Made by a program: the position numbers and the translations under genes. This document shows positions 36,624 to 45,326 of a stretch of 64,000 bases of DNA, piece after piece. Source of the stretch: Desulfovibrionaceae bacterium (lineage in GTDB: Bacteria; Desulfobacterota; Desulfovibrionia; Desulfovibrionales; Desulfovibrionaceae); contig WRIL01000001.1 in the NCBI GenBank assembly GCA_009782775.1, positions 1 through 64,000 on the forward strand, written 5' to 3'. How positions within the stretch are numbered: the first letter of the stretch is position 1; every line of letters starts with the position of its first letter. Under the pieces are notes generated by a model. That model made no database searches. It had not been told where the DNA came from and saw only the letters and a list, made by a program, of their open reading frames with translations.

Positions 36624-38330
36624 TCATTCCGGCGGGAAACGGCTCATAAAGTCCTGCTCCGCCTCCCGGGAACCTATTAAAATGAGTTCATCGCCGTTTT
36701 CCATGGTCATGTCCGGATCCGTGTTGACCAGCATTTTTCCGTCGCGACACAAGGCCACCGCGTTACAGTTGCTCTGCTGCCGGATGCCGCTTTGACGCAG
36801 GGTCTGCCCGCGCAGTACAGGCGGCAGAGGCAGACGGAAAACATTGACCCCCTCGGTGAGCATGAAAATTTTGTCCGGAATCAGGATGTTCATGATGGAA
36901 TTGGTGGCTATGCTGGAGATAGCTATGACCAGACTGGCCCCGGCCTGGTAAAGAGGCCTGATGTTGCGGACCAGGTTGCAGCGGGCGATGATCTGGGTTT
37001 CCGGCCTGAGTTTGCGGCAGAACAGCGTCAGATAAATGTTCAGGTCGTCATTGTGCGTGGTGATGACCACGCTGTTGGCCTGTTCCAGACCGGCCTCGCG
37101 CAGGCACTGGATATCCTCGGCTTCGCCCAGTATGAAGCGGGGATCGTCCTTTTTTATCCTTGCGGGATTCTTATCCAGCAGGATAAAAGGGAGGGCGCGG
37201 CGGTCCAGGTTGTCCACCACCGCCATACCCACCCGGCCACCACCAAGCACCAGCACCGGGTTGCCGGCCTCGGCCTCCTCCAGGTTGTCCAGCATCGGGC
37301 GCATATATTCGCCGAATTTCTCCAGATTGTCCCTTTGCCCGGCCAGGAGCAGCACCATGCTCTCGTCAATGATCATATCCGGATGGGCAGAGGAAAATTC
37401 CCGACCCTGGCGTATGCCCACCACATTCAGACCCAGTTTGACCCGCAGATTCAGTTGGCGCAGGCTCTTGCCCACCAGGGGAGTGTCTCCGGCCCTGGTT
37501 TCGGCGATGTACAAATCCTCAAACCAGGCAATGACGTTACTGTCGCGCTTGCCGGCAAAGACGCGGCGGCCCATAGCCTCGCCCAGCATACGGGTAAAAT
37601 TGAAGACTTGGTTGCACCCAGCCAGTCGGAGAATATCCTCGGCATGTTCGCTGGTGGCTGAACTCACCAGAGGCACCGACGGCGCCAAATAGCGCACCAA
37701 GGCCGCGATGCTGGTATTTTTCAGATTGTCCTGCAACAACACCACCATGCCCGCTTTGCGCAACTGCGCCGCGATCCAGGTTTCGGGGTTGTCCGTTTCG
37801 CCATGCAGCACCGGAAGCCCTTGATCAAAAAGACTGAGGGCCATATTCTGTTCGGAAACCATGAGGTAACAGGGCGTTTTATGTTGCATGAGGAGAACTG
37901 TTATTTGCAGGGCAATGTCATCCACCCCCAAGATCAAGACATGATCCCGCAAGCCCTCCGGCAGACCGCGCGGGACCTTGCTCTGTTTATGCGCTTCCAG
38001 CCAGGGCTGATAGATAAAACGGATAAAAATGAAGGGCATGAGCAGCATGAAAAAGAGCACCCCGGAAAAAAGCACCAGGATGCTGAATATTCGACCGATG
38101 GCGCTCTCGAAGACTATATCCCCAAAGCCCAAGGTGGACATGGTGCTGGTGGTCCAGTACAGCCCGTCCCAGAAGCCGTATTCACGCTCCTCCAGGCGCA
38201 TAATCTGCTGGAAAATAAGACTGTACAAAACAATCAGCAGGAGCATGCCCAGGATGAAACGCAGGATGAAACGCAGGTGACGCTTATTGTTTTCCTTGAA
38301 CATGAGCACTTGAGTCAAGGGGCTTTTCAT
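36624..38330 (-). CDS. Potassium channel with two RCK (TrkA-N/TrkA-C) modules
   Basis: The 568-residue protein begins with a two-helix pore: a helix at about 20-45, the selectivity filter TTSTMSTLGFGD near residue 70, and a second helix at about 85-110. Two cytoplasmic RCK units follow, with Rossmann starts HVLILGVDDIALQITVLL and PVLVLGGGRVGMAVVDNLD. The filter GFGD replaces the usual GYGD, a known variant in K+ channels. Tandem RCK domains in one chain, as in eukaryotic BK channels, suggest gating by a ligand such as NAD or divalent cations. The start overlaps the PNP stop by ATGA. Confidence 0.88.
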   Translation of the reverse strand: MKSPLTQVLMFKENNKRHLRFILRFILGMLLLIVLYSLIFQQIMRLEEREYGFWDGLYWTTSTMSTLGFGDIVFESAIGRIFSILVLFSGVLFFMLLMPFIFIRFIYQPWLEAHKQSKVPRGLPEGLRDHVLILGVDDIALQITVLLMQHKTPCYLMVSEQNMALSLFDQGLPVLHGETDNPETWIAAQLRKAGMVVLLQDNLKNTSIAALVRYLAPSVPLVSSATSEHAEDILRLAGCNQVFNFTRMLGEAMGRRVFAGKRDSNVIAWFEDLYIAETRAGDTPLVGKSLRQLNLRVKLGLNVVGIRQGREFSSAHPDMIIDESMVLLLAGQRDNLEKFGEYMRPMLDNLEEAEAGNPVLVLGGGRVGMAVVDNLDRRALPFILLDKNPARIKKDDPRFILGEAEDIQCLREAGLEQANSVVITTHNDDLNIYLTLFCRKLRPETQIIARCNLVRNIRPLYQAGASLVIAISSIATNSIMNILIPDKIFMLTEGVNVFRLPLPPVLRGQTLRQSGIRQQSNCNAVALCRDGKMLVNTDPDMTMENGDELILIGSREAEQDFMSRFPPE

Positions 38331-39151
38331 AATCCTTCCAGTACCGACTCGATTAGCCGGCTGATCCGGTCAACGGCTTGGGACGAGACCTGGATAACAT
38401 CCTCCAGGGAGGTTTCCGCCATGTTGTCCGGAAGATTCAGGTTGGAAATAACCGACAGGCCCAGAACACGCAGACCCAGATGCCGGGCCGCGATCACCTC
38501 CAGCACCGTGGACATGCTCACGGCATCGGCCCCCCAAGCCCTGAACATGCGGGTTTCGGCCCGGCTTTCCATCTGCGGCCCGGCGAGCCCCAAAAAAATC
38601 CCCTGGCGCAGAAAAAAACCAGCTTTTACAGCGCCTTGCAGGGCCAAAACTGAAAGCTTCGCATCAAAGGGCGCGCTCATGTCCACAAAACGGCTGCCTC
38701 CGGACGCATCCTCCAGGCCGGTCAAGGGGCTCCGGCCTGTAAAATTGATCTGATCCGCGAGGAGCATGATGTCGCCGGGAGCAAAAAGCGGGTTCAAGCC
38801 CCCGGCGGCATTTGTGACAATGAGGACCTCCACCCCCAATTCGGCCATGACGCGCACGCCCATGACCACTTCCTGCGGGCTGCGGCCCTCATAAAGATGG
38901 CAGCGCCCTTCCTGTATGATCACCGGCATGCCGGATAGGCGTCCGACGCTGAAACGCCCGGCATGGGAAGCCACGGTGGACAAAGGATAATCCGGCAGGT
39001 CCACGTACGGCACCCTGAGCGGGGTCTCCAGCTTCTCCGAAACACCGCCAAGGCCCGTGCCCAAAACCAGCCCCACCTTGGGGGCAAAACCCGCGGGCAG
39101 CAAAGAACGGATTACCGCGGCGCAGTTCTGGACTTTTTTCCCTTTTGGCAT
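38327..39151 (-). CDS. Purine nucleoside phosphorylase, PNP/MTAP family
   Basis: The 274-residue trimeric-type phosphorylase has GLVLGTGLGGVSEKLE, the phosphate loop with SHAGRFSVG, GRCHLYEGRSPQEVVMGVRV, the conserved VTNAAGGLNPLFAPGDIMLL and the base-binding segment GPQMESRAETRMFRAWGADA followed by VSMSTVLEVIAARHLGL. It splits purine nucleosides to base and ribose-1-phosphate. AGAGGG lies upstream of ATG 39151. It is co-transcribed with the potassium channel, and divergent from the carboxylase genes with 79 bases between. Confidence 0.92.
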   Translation of the reverse strand: MPKGKKVQNCAAVIRSLLPAGFAPKVGLVLGTGLGGVSEKLETPLRVPYVDLPDYPLSTVASHAGRFSVGRLSGMPVIIQEGRCHLYEGRSPQEVVMGVRVMAELGVEVLIVTNAAGGLNPLFAPGDIMLLADQINFTGRSPLTGLEDASGGSRFVDMSAPFDAKLSVLALQGAVKAGFFLRQGIFLGLAGPQMESRAETRMFRAWGADAVSMSTVLEVIAARHLGLRVLGLSVISNLNLPDNMAETSLEDVIQVSSQAVDRISRLIESVLEGL

Positions 39152-39230
39152 AGACTACCCTCTTGATCTGTTTTACGACAGTTTGCCGCAGGCGTCAAAA
39201 GAACGCGGCACGAGGGAGGAGGAACGCGTT

Positions 39231-40649
39231 TTGGACCTGCATGAACACAAAGTGCTTATTGCCAACCGGGGCGAAATCGCCATACGCATCCTCAAGGCCT
39301 GCCGCAAACTTGGTCTGGAGTTTGTCTGCGTCCACACCCAGGAGGATCACGCCTCCGGACATGTGCGCCTGGCCCGCGGACTGGGCGGAAGCAAAAGCCT
39401 GTACCGCATTTCTTCCTATCATGACGCCAATGAGCTTATGGCAGTGGCGGACGAATCCGGGGCCACGGCCATTCATCCGGGCTACGGCTTTTTTTCGGAG
39501 GATTACCGTTTTGCCCGCCGGGTCATTCAGCGCGAGCGGGAGATGATCTTCATCGGCCCCTCCTGGCGCATAATCCGCGAACTTGGGGACAAGATCAACA
39601 CTAAACGCCTGGCCCGCAGCCTGGATGTACCTACGGTACCCGGATCCGACCGTCCCATCTACGATGAAATGGAAGCCGAGGAGCTGGCCCGCACCCTGTT
39701 CAATTTTCAGACGGACAACCAGATCCGCAATCCCCTGGTGCTGATCAAGGCCTCGGCTGGCGGCGGCGGCATGGGCATTGAAGAGGTGCATGACCCGGAT
39801 CTCTTCCGTTCGGTCTATCGCCGGGTGCGCAACTATGCGGCCAGGCAGTTCAAAGACGAGGGCGTGCTTATCGAGCAACGCATCCGTGACTTCAACCACC
39901 TGGAAGTGCAAATCCTGGCGGATCGCAACTGCAAGACCCTGGTGCATTTCGGCACCCGCAACTGTTCCATCCAAAGCACCGGCTTGCAGAAACGCCTGGA
40001 GGTGGCGCCGGGCTTCGATCCTTCCTCGGTTTCCTATAACTTCGACGCCGCCGGGGTCCTGGAACAAATCATCCGGCACTCCCTGAACATCGCCCACAAG
40101 GTGCGTTACGACAACGCCGGCACCTGGGAATGGATCGTCACCCGCGAAGGCAACCCTTACCTGATGGAAGTCAACGCCCGCATCCAGGTGGAAAACGGCG
40201 TTTCCTCCGCCATTACCCGTATCCGGGGGCAGGAAGGCGTTGATCTCCTGGTGGAACAGATCCGCACCGGCCTGGGCGATCCCCTGGGATATACCCAGGA
40301 GGATATCAGCTTTGAAGGCGTAAGCCTGGAATACCGGATCATCGCCGAGGACCCCGAACAGCGCTTCACCCCCTGGGTGGGGAGGATTGAGCGTTTCCAC
40401 CAGCCGGAGGAACCCTGGCTGACCATGCACAGCCATGTGCCAACTGACGAGCCATATGACATCCCCACGGAGTTTGACCCCAATCTGGCCCTGGGGATCA
40501 TCTGGGGGCGAGATTTGCAGGAGGCGCGGGGCAGAGGGCTCTCCTTTCTGAAAAAAATGATCCTGGAAGGCCGTACGGCCCAGGGCGAGCCCATGAAGAC
40601 CAACCTGGAATTCCTGAAAAAGAAGACCGGGGATATTCTGAAATTCTAA
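39231..40649 (+). CDS. Biotin carboxylase subunit (AccC/PycA-like)
   Basis: The 472-residue enzyme has the ATP-grasp biotin carboxylase core: KVLIANRGEIAIRILKACRK, IHPGYGFFSEDYRFARRV, LVLIKASAGGGGMGIEEVHD, the ATP/bicarbonate site ending EVNARIQVENGVSSAITRIR, and a C-terminal domain with SLEYRIIAEDPEQRFTPWVG. It carboxylates the biotin of the carrier protein with ATP. The start is TTG 39231, chosen because GGGAGGAGG stands 8 bases upstream and the family N-terminus follows; no ATG fits. HVRLARGLGGSKS replaces the usual A-D-x-A-V-x-I-G stretch, so it belongs to a divergent branch. Confidence 0.88.
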   Translation: MDLHEHKVLIANRGEIAIRILKACRKLGLEFVCVHTQEDHASGHVRLARGLGGSKSLYRISSYHDANELMAVADESGATAIHPGYGFFSEDYRFARRVIQREREMIFIGPSWRIIRELGDKINTKRLARSLDVPTVPGSDRPIYDEMEAEELARTLFNFQTDNQIRNPLVLIKASAGGGGMGIEEVHDPDLFRSVYRRVRNYAARQFKDEGVLIEQRIRDFNHLEVQILADRNCKTLVHFGTRNCSIQSTGLQKRLEVAPGFDPSSVSYNFDAAGVLEQIIRHSLNIAHKVRYDNAGTWEWIVTREGNPYLMEVNARIQVENGVSSAITRIRGQEGVDLLVEQIRTGLGDPLGYTQEDISFEGVSLEYRIIAEDPEQRFTPWVGRIERFHQPEEPWLTMHSHVPTDEPYDIPTEFDPNLALGIIWGRDLQEARGRGLSFLKKMILEGRTAQGEPMKTNLEFLKKKTGDILKF

Positions 40650-40671
40650 GCCTCATGGCGGGCGTAAAATA

Positions 40672-42954
40672 ATGGACACCGATAAGAAATTTCAGCAGAT
40701 CATCGAACAGCTGAACTACATACGGGATATTCTGGCAGGCAAGAACAACGAAAATCTGCGCCTGCTCTCCTCCCGCCTGGAGGACATGCAGTCACGCCTT
40801 CCCTCCATGAACCAGGAAGAACGCCTGGCCGCCGCGGAATCCCTGGATGACCTGTTCAGTTTTGTGGAGAAAAAGCTGGAGGCCGAACTGACCCCCATGG
40901 ACAAGGTGCGTATCGTGCGCCATCCGCAACGCATCTGCCTGCGCGACATCCTGGAAAACGTCTACGACAATTACACGGAAATCGGCAGCATGAACGAGCA
41001 TTCCATCGACCCGGCCATCCTCATCGCCAGGGCCTATATCACCCGCAGACAGGGCAAGAAAACCCTGCGCCAGTCGGTCATGGTCATCGGCCAGGAAAAA
41101 GGGCACGGCGAGGAGATCCGCAACGGCGGCTCGGTCAAGCCCTGGGGCAACGCCAAGGCCCTGCACTACATGAAGGTGGCGGAAACAGAAAACATCCCCA
41201 TCCACATCTATGTTTTCACGCCAGGCTCCTATCCTATTGAGGACACCCCGGGAGCGGCCCAGCAGATTGCCAAAAACATCTATGAAATGGGCAGCCTGCG
41301 CGTTCCGGTGCTGGCGATCTTTTCCGAAGGCGGCAGCGGCGGGGCCGAGGCCGTGGGGCTGGCGGACAAACGCCTGATGCTTTCCCACGGCTATTATTCG
41401 GTCATCTCCCCGGAAGGGGCGGCGGCCATCGAGGCCAATCTGAAGGAAAGCAAAAGGCGCGCTCCGGCGGAACTCATTGAAGACTGCGCCCGCAACCTGT
41501 GCATCACCGCCGAGGATAACCTGCGCCTGGGCTATATTGACGAAATCATTCAGGAGCCGGTGCTGGGGGCGCGCTGCCATAACTTTGAGTTCTTCAGGCA
41601 GTTGCGTCAGGACGTGCTCCGGGCCACCGATGAAATCGTTCTGAGCGTGCGGGGAATTGAGCCCATCCGCTCCATGTCCTTACGCGCCCGCCGCAAAAAA
41701 ACCTCTGAAGGCGGACTTAACCTGGAAACCGTGTGCATGCGCTGGAACCTTTCCGCCGCGGCCCAGGAGCGCCTGCTGGACCTCCGGCACCGGAAATTCC
41801 GCGCCCTGTCCCAAAAGGCGCATGACGACACCCGCGGGCGCTTACAACTTTTCAAGGATCACCTGAGCAGCTTCTGGTGGGAATTCAGCTCCTATTTCAA
41901 GTACGATCTTTTCCGCCGCAGCCAGCAGAATTTCTCCAACTTCCTGCGGGAACTCCATTCCGAGACGACCTTTTTCGTGAAAAAACAGACCGTGCCCCTC
42001 CGCCGCTTTCTGCGTCCCCTGCTGCCCCTGTTCCGCGTACGCCGGAAAAGGCACCTGGAAGAGGCCAAGCTCACCGCCCTTTCCACCTGGGAAGAACCAC
42101 AGGAACAACGCGGGGGCAACTGGGCCTATGTCAGCCCACGGGCCACGGACGACCGCGCCATATCCTGCCCCAACGCCGCCACCCACGGTTGCCTGGATAT
42201 GTGGGCCCCGGACCTCTTCGGCGAATTCGCCGGGGTCTGCGCCAACTGCGGGCACCACTTCCCCATGGAATACAAATGGTATCTCTACAACCTCTTTGAC
42301 CCCGAATCCGTGACCGAGTTCAATACCGGGATCGAGGCCATAAATCCGCTAAAATATCCGGGATTTGACCTGAAACTGGCCAAGGCCTCCGCCCAAACCG
42401 GGCAAAAGAGCTCCTGCATGACCTTCGAGGCCAGTATCAACGGCATCAGGCTGGTCGTCGCCATGTTCCTCGCCCCGTTCCGTGGCGGGTCGGTGGGAGC
42501 GGCCGAGGGGGAAAAGTTTATCCTGGCCGCCGAGAGGGCGGGCAAGAAACGTTACCCCTTCCTGGCCTATGTGCATGGAACCGCCGGCATACGCATCCAG
42601 GAAGGAACCAACGGGCTAATCCAGATGCCCCGTTGCACCATGGCCGTGCGCCGCTATATTGACGACGGCGGCCTCTACCTAGTGGTCTATGACACCAATT
42701 CCTACGCCGGACCGGTGGCCAGCTTCCTAGGCTGCTCGCCATACCAGTTCGGCATCCGCTCCTCCAACATCGGCTTCGCGGGTTACGGAGTGATCAGGGA
42801 AACCACCGGCGAGGCCCCTCCGCCCCACTACCATAACGTCTTCAAGGCCATGGCCCGCGGGCATATCCAGGGCATCTGGGACCGTAGAGAGACCCGTTTC
42901 AACCTCTACCAGGCCATGCTGACCATGGGCGGGCGCAACCTTTATTATCAATGA
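40672..42954 (+). CDS. Single-chain acyl-CoA carboxyltransferase, alpha and beta parts fused
   Basis: The 760-residue protein joins an AccA-like N-terminal half to an AccD-like C-terminal half. The first half (about 60-330) has RHPQRICLRDILENVYDNYT, ARAYITRRQG, RNGGSVKPWGNAKALHYMKV, TPGSYPIEDTPGAAQQIA and IFSEGGSGGAEAVGLADK. A linker of about 130 charged residues follows. The second half (about 500-760) has zinc-site cysteines (ISCPNAATHGC and VCANCGHHF), FRGGSVGAAEGEKFILAAER and a catalytic GIRIQEGTNGLIQMPR stretch. It should transfer the carboxyl group from biotin to acetyl-CoA. Fusions of these two subunits are uncommon in proteobacteria. Confidence 0.85.
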   Translation: MDTDKKFQQIIEQLNYIRDILAGKNNENLRLLSSRLEDMQSRLPSMNQEERLAAAESLDDLFSFVEKKLEAELTPMDKVRIVRHPQRICLRDILENVYDNYTEIGSMNEHSIDPAILIARAYITRRQGKKTLRQSVMVIGQEKGHGEEIRNGGSVKPWGNAKALHYMKVAETENIPIHIYVFTPGSYPIEDTPGAAQQIAKNIYEMGSLRVPVLAIFSEGGSGGAEAVGLADKRLMLSHGYYSVISPEGAAAIEANLKESKRRAPAELIEDCARNLCITAEDNLRLGYIDEIIQEPVLGARCHNFEFFRQLRQDVLRATDEIVLSVRGIEPIRSMSLRARRKKTSEGGLNLETVCMRWNLSAAAQERLLDLRHRKFRALSQKAHDDTRGRLQLFKDHLSSFWWEFSSYFKYDLFRRSQQNFSNFLRELHSETTFFVKKQTVPLRRFLRPLLPLFRVRRKRHLEEAKLTALSTWEEPQEQRGGNWAYVSPRATDDRAISCPNAATHGCLDMWAPDLFGEFAGVCANCGHHFPMEYKWYLYNLFDPESVTEFNTGIEAINPLKYPGFDLKLAKASAQTGQKSSCMTFEASINGIRLVVAMFLAPFRGGSVGAAEGEKFILAAERAGKKRYPFLAYVHGTAGIRIQEGTNGLIQMPRCTMAVRRYIDDGGLYLVVYDTNSYAGPVASFLGCSPYQFGIRSSNIGFAGYGVIRETTGEAPPPHYHNVFKAMARGHIQGIWDRRETRFNLYQAMLTMGGRNLYYQ

Positions 42955-42966
42955 CGAGGCAAGCCC

Positions 42967-43626
42967 ATGCTGGACATAAGCGCGCTACTTGATGAAATAA
43001 AGGCTTCCCCCTACCAGGAATCCTCCATTCTGGCTCCCCATTCCGGGGTGCTCAGCCTCAGTCCGGATCTGGCCCCAGGCAGCCGGGTCCAGGGACCGCA
43101 CGGCCCCTGGAAGGAAAAACCCGGCACCCTCCTGGCCTGCCTGGAACGCGAACATAACCGTAAAGAGATCCGCGCCCCGGAAAACTGCGAGATCGTTTCC
43201 TGCAACTTGGAGGCGTCCGGAACCTTTGTGGAGGCCGGCACGGTACTGGCACGGGCGCGGCACAAGCTCTCCAGGGAAGAGGTGTTGCAGATACTCCTGA
43301 AAAAGGCCCTCTTCCTCTTCCTGGCCCCGGAAAAAGCCCGGTACTACTTCATTCCCCAGGTAGATCTCAAGGTCAAAAATTCTCCTCCAAAAAGCGTCTC
43401 TGTATATAACGGGATGGATTTATTCATTATTTCGCGCATGAAGCGCGAAAGCAGCCTCAGTTACTCCGGCCCTGACGGGGTGATCTATGCCGTTTACTTC
43501 AGCTTCAACAGCAACATGGAAGCGGGATCCCCGCTCATCGGCGTCTGTCCTCCGGACATGGTGCGGCAGATCGAGGAAGTCAGCCTGCGGGTGCAGACCG
43601 AATGGCAGGAGCCGGGGGAGGCGTAG
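42967..43626 (+). CDS. Divergent biotin carboxyl carrier protein
   Basis: The 219-residue protein has a C-terminal biotinyl domain in which the attachment motif reads SRMKRESSL (K159), in place of E-A-M-K-M. It is followed by a normal second half: SGPDGVIYAVYFSFNSNMEA then GSPLIGV. An N-terminal barrel-sandwich-like segment (SILAPHSGVLSLSPDLAPGS, then GTFVEAGTVLARARHKL) looks like a second, lysine-less biotinyl-like domain. Placement 12 bases after the fused carboxyltransferase and on the same strand as the biotin carboxylase makes it the carrier of this complex. The two-residue departure from the motif leaves biotinylation to be proven. Confidence 0.7.
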   Translation: MLDISALLDEIKASPYQESSILAPHSGVLSLSPDLAPGSRVQGPHGPWKEKPGTLLACLEREHNRKEIRAPENCEIVSCNLEASGTFVEAGTVLARARHKLSREEVLQILLKKALFLFLAPEKARYYFIPQVDLKVKNSPPKSVSVYNGMDLFIISRMKRESSLSYSGPDGVIYAVYFSFNSNMEAGSPLIGVCPPDMVRQIEEVSLRVQTEWQEPGEA

Positions 43627-43627
43627 C

Positions 43628-44458
43628 CTACCCCTTCAAAGAGAGGCGCAGGGCCTTGCCCCGCGAGCGGCAGGCGTCCACGCAATCCCCGCAGTTATTG
43701 CAGTTCAGGCGTTGGGACAGGCTGTTCTCACGCGGGTTCAAGGCCAGGGAACAGACCCTAAGGCAGGGACGGTCCTTGGCGGCGCAGGAACACTCTCTGC
43801 GGATATAGCGCAACCGCAGCCCAGGACGGGGAACGGCGGCGAAAAGGGAAAGCAGCACGGATTGCGGGCAGAGGTAGCGGCACCAGAAACGCTTGCCGGT
43901 TATGCCTTCCAGCAGGAGCAAGGCCGGAAAAATCAGCGCCACGCCTGAAAGCTGCCCGGCAAAGGCCACTGTCTGCAAGACGCGAGTGTACCAGCCCGGC
44001 ATGGAGAGCTGGTTCAGCACGGGTTCAGGCAAAAACAACAGCACCGCCAGCAGCCCAACGGCGGTGGCCGCTCCCCTGAATACAAAAGGATTGCCTCCAG
44101 CAGCCTTTACCCCGGCGCTCGCCTCTTTTTCAGGCGTCCGCCCCAGGCCGCGCAGAGAGAAGACCAGTTCCGAGGCCAGCCCGTAAGGACACATCCAGCC
44201 GCAAAAGACCCGCCCCAACAGCAGGGCGAAGAGCAGGACCATGATCGCCCCGGTCACGGCCTGCCCGGACGGCCAGCCGCCCGCCAGGGTCTGGAGAAAG
44301 GCCAGGGGGTCCATGAAGTTCAGTCCGAAGAAATCCAAAGATAGGAAATTACCGGAAATAAGGGTGACCTGCCGCGCATTGAGCAGCGGCACCACCACAA
44401 AGCCCAGGGCGATGACTCCTTGGCAAAGCCTGCGCCAGAAGAGCAGCGAGGGTCTCAC
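43628..44458 (-). CDS. napH: NapH-type membrane ferredoxin of the nitrate reductase cluster
   Basis: The 276-residue inner-membrane protein has four or five helices with two cytoplasm-facing Cys motifs (VFCGWMCPYG and FWCRYLCPQS). A C-terminal domain has CSCAAKDRPCLRVC and CNNCGDCVDACRSRGKA for two [4Fe-4S] clusters. NapH with NapG forms a quinol dehydrogenase feeding NapC or NapA. It is the last gene of nap here, coupled to napG by ATGA, and its stop lies one base from the convergent biotin-carrier gene. Confidence 0.88.
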   Translation of the reverse strand: MRPSLLFWRRLCQGVIALGFVVVPLLNARQVTLISGNFLSLDFFGLNFMDPLAFLQTLAGGWPSGQAVTGAIMVLLFALLLGRVFCGWMCPYGLASELVFSLRGLGRTPEKEASAGVKAAGGNPFVFRGAATAVGLLAVLLFLPEPVLNQLSMPGWYTRVLQTVAFAGQLSGVALIFPALLLLEGITGKRFWCRYLCPQSVLLSLFAAVPRPGLRLRYIRRECSCAAKDRPCLRVCSLALNPRENSLSQRLNCNNCGDCVDACRSRGKALRLSLKG

Positions 44459-44937
44459 GCTTTCTCCAGGTAACGCGTTGGAGTCACGGTGATGGCCTTG
44501 ACCGGGCAGACATATTCACATACCCCGCAACCCACGCAAGCTTCCGTGATCACCGGCCGGTAGCCGTTTTCCAGGACCATGGCCGCGCCACGCTGGGGGC
44601 AACGCTCGTAGCAGGTCCAGCACATGATATCCAACTCTTTCTGGTAGTCCACGCAAGTCTTTCTGTCCAGGTGGGCCATGCCCATGCCGGCCTTGTCCAT
44701 AGGCACGCTGCGCAGGGCGTCCGTGGGACAGGCCGGACCGCATTTCATACAAAGATAGCAGGGAACTTCACGGTGAAATACCTTGGGGGTTTCGCCGCCG
44801 AAAAGCGAATCCGGGGTCATTTTCAGGCAACGAAAGACGCAGGCCGTCAGACAACGCCCACAGGAAATACACAGCTCCCTGAATTTTTTTTCCGGGGCAG
44901 CCCCCGGAGGACGTAAAAATGGAAAAGCCGGAGGCAT
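44455..44937 (-). CDS. napG: NapG-like ferredoxin lacking a visible Tat signal
   Basis: The 160-residue protein binds four [4Fe-4S] clusters by eye: CISCGRCLTACVFRC, CYLCMKCGPACPTDA, CWTCYERCP and CVGCGVCEYVCPVKA. NapG normally carries an N-terminal Tat signal and works in the periplasm at about 230 residues; here the protein begins almost directly at the first cluster. Either a start upstream is missed (none is convincing, since napD ends 5 bases before) or this is a cytoplasmic NapF/NapG hybrid. Gene order between napD and napH matches napG of D. desulfuricans (from memory). Confidence 0.75.
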   Translation of the reverse strand: MPPAFPFLRPPGAAPEKKFRELCISCGRCLTACVFRCLKMTPDSLFGGETPKVFHREVPCYLCMKCGPACPTDALRSVPMDKAGMGMAHLDRKTCVDYQKELDIMCWTCYERCPQRGAAMVLENGYRPVITEACVGCGVCEYVCPVKAITVTPTRYLEKA

Positions 44938-44942
44938 GGAGC

Positions 44943-45233
44943 TTATTTACGTTTGCTCTTGGAAATGAGCGCGGCGCCGGAGGAAACGGCCCGGCCATCC
45001 TCTTCTTCGTCTTCGCGGGTGAAGGAGGTCACATAGACCGCCAGCACTCCCTCAATGGTCTTGACCCGGTCAATGAGGGCCTCCATCTCTTCGGAGGGGG
45101 CCTCGGCCACCGTCACCACATAGGTGTCCTTGTGCACGCCATAGGTGGTCAGTCCCGGCACGGCGGCGAGGGCCTTTTCAGTAGCCTGGGCCTGGCTGGG
45201 CAGGGTGTGGGTCAGAAATCCAAGTATGGCCAT
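44943..45233 (-). CDS. napD: NapD chaperone for NapA maturation
   Basis: The 96-residue ferredoxin-like-fold protein reads AILGFLTHTLPSQAQATEKA, then TYGVHKDTYVVTVAEAPSEE and GVLAVYVTSFTREDEEED. NapD binds the Tat signal of NapA and holds back export until the molybdenum cofactor is in place. It follows napA after a 93-base gap with two hairpins and precedes napG by 5 bases. Confidence 0.85.
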   Translation of the reverse strand: MAILGFLTHTLPSQAQATEKALAAVPGLTTYGVHKDTYVVTVAEAPSEEMEALIDRVKTIEGVLAVYVTSFTREDEEEDGRAVSSGAALISKSKRK

Positions 45234-45267
45234 ACGAAAAATCCTTGTTTCCGTGGAAAATGCTTGG

Positions 45268-45318
45268 CCCCGGCAGAGGCATAACGCCTCTGCCGGGGTG
45301 AGGAGGTTACGCCTCCTC
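45268..45318 (-). terminator. Two intercistronic hairpins between napA and napD
   Basis: CCCCGGCAGAGGC (45268-45280), an ATAAC loop and GCCTCTGCCGGGG (45286-45298) form a perfect 13-bp stem. A second stem pairs GAGGAGG (45300-45306) with CCTCCTC (45312-45318). No T-tract follows on the minus strand, so they more likely shield the napA mRNA 3' end or reduce read-through than terminate fully. Confidence 0.6.
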
Positions 45319-45326
45319 GGTAATGG

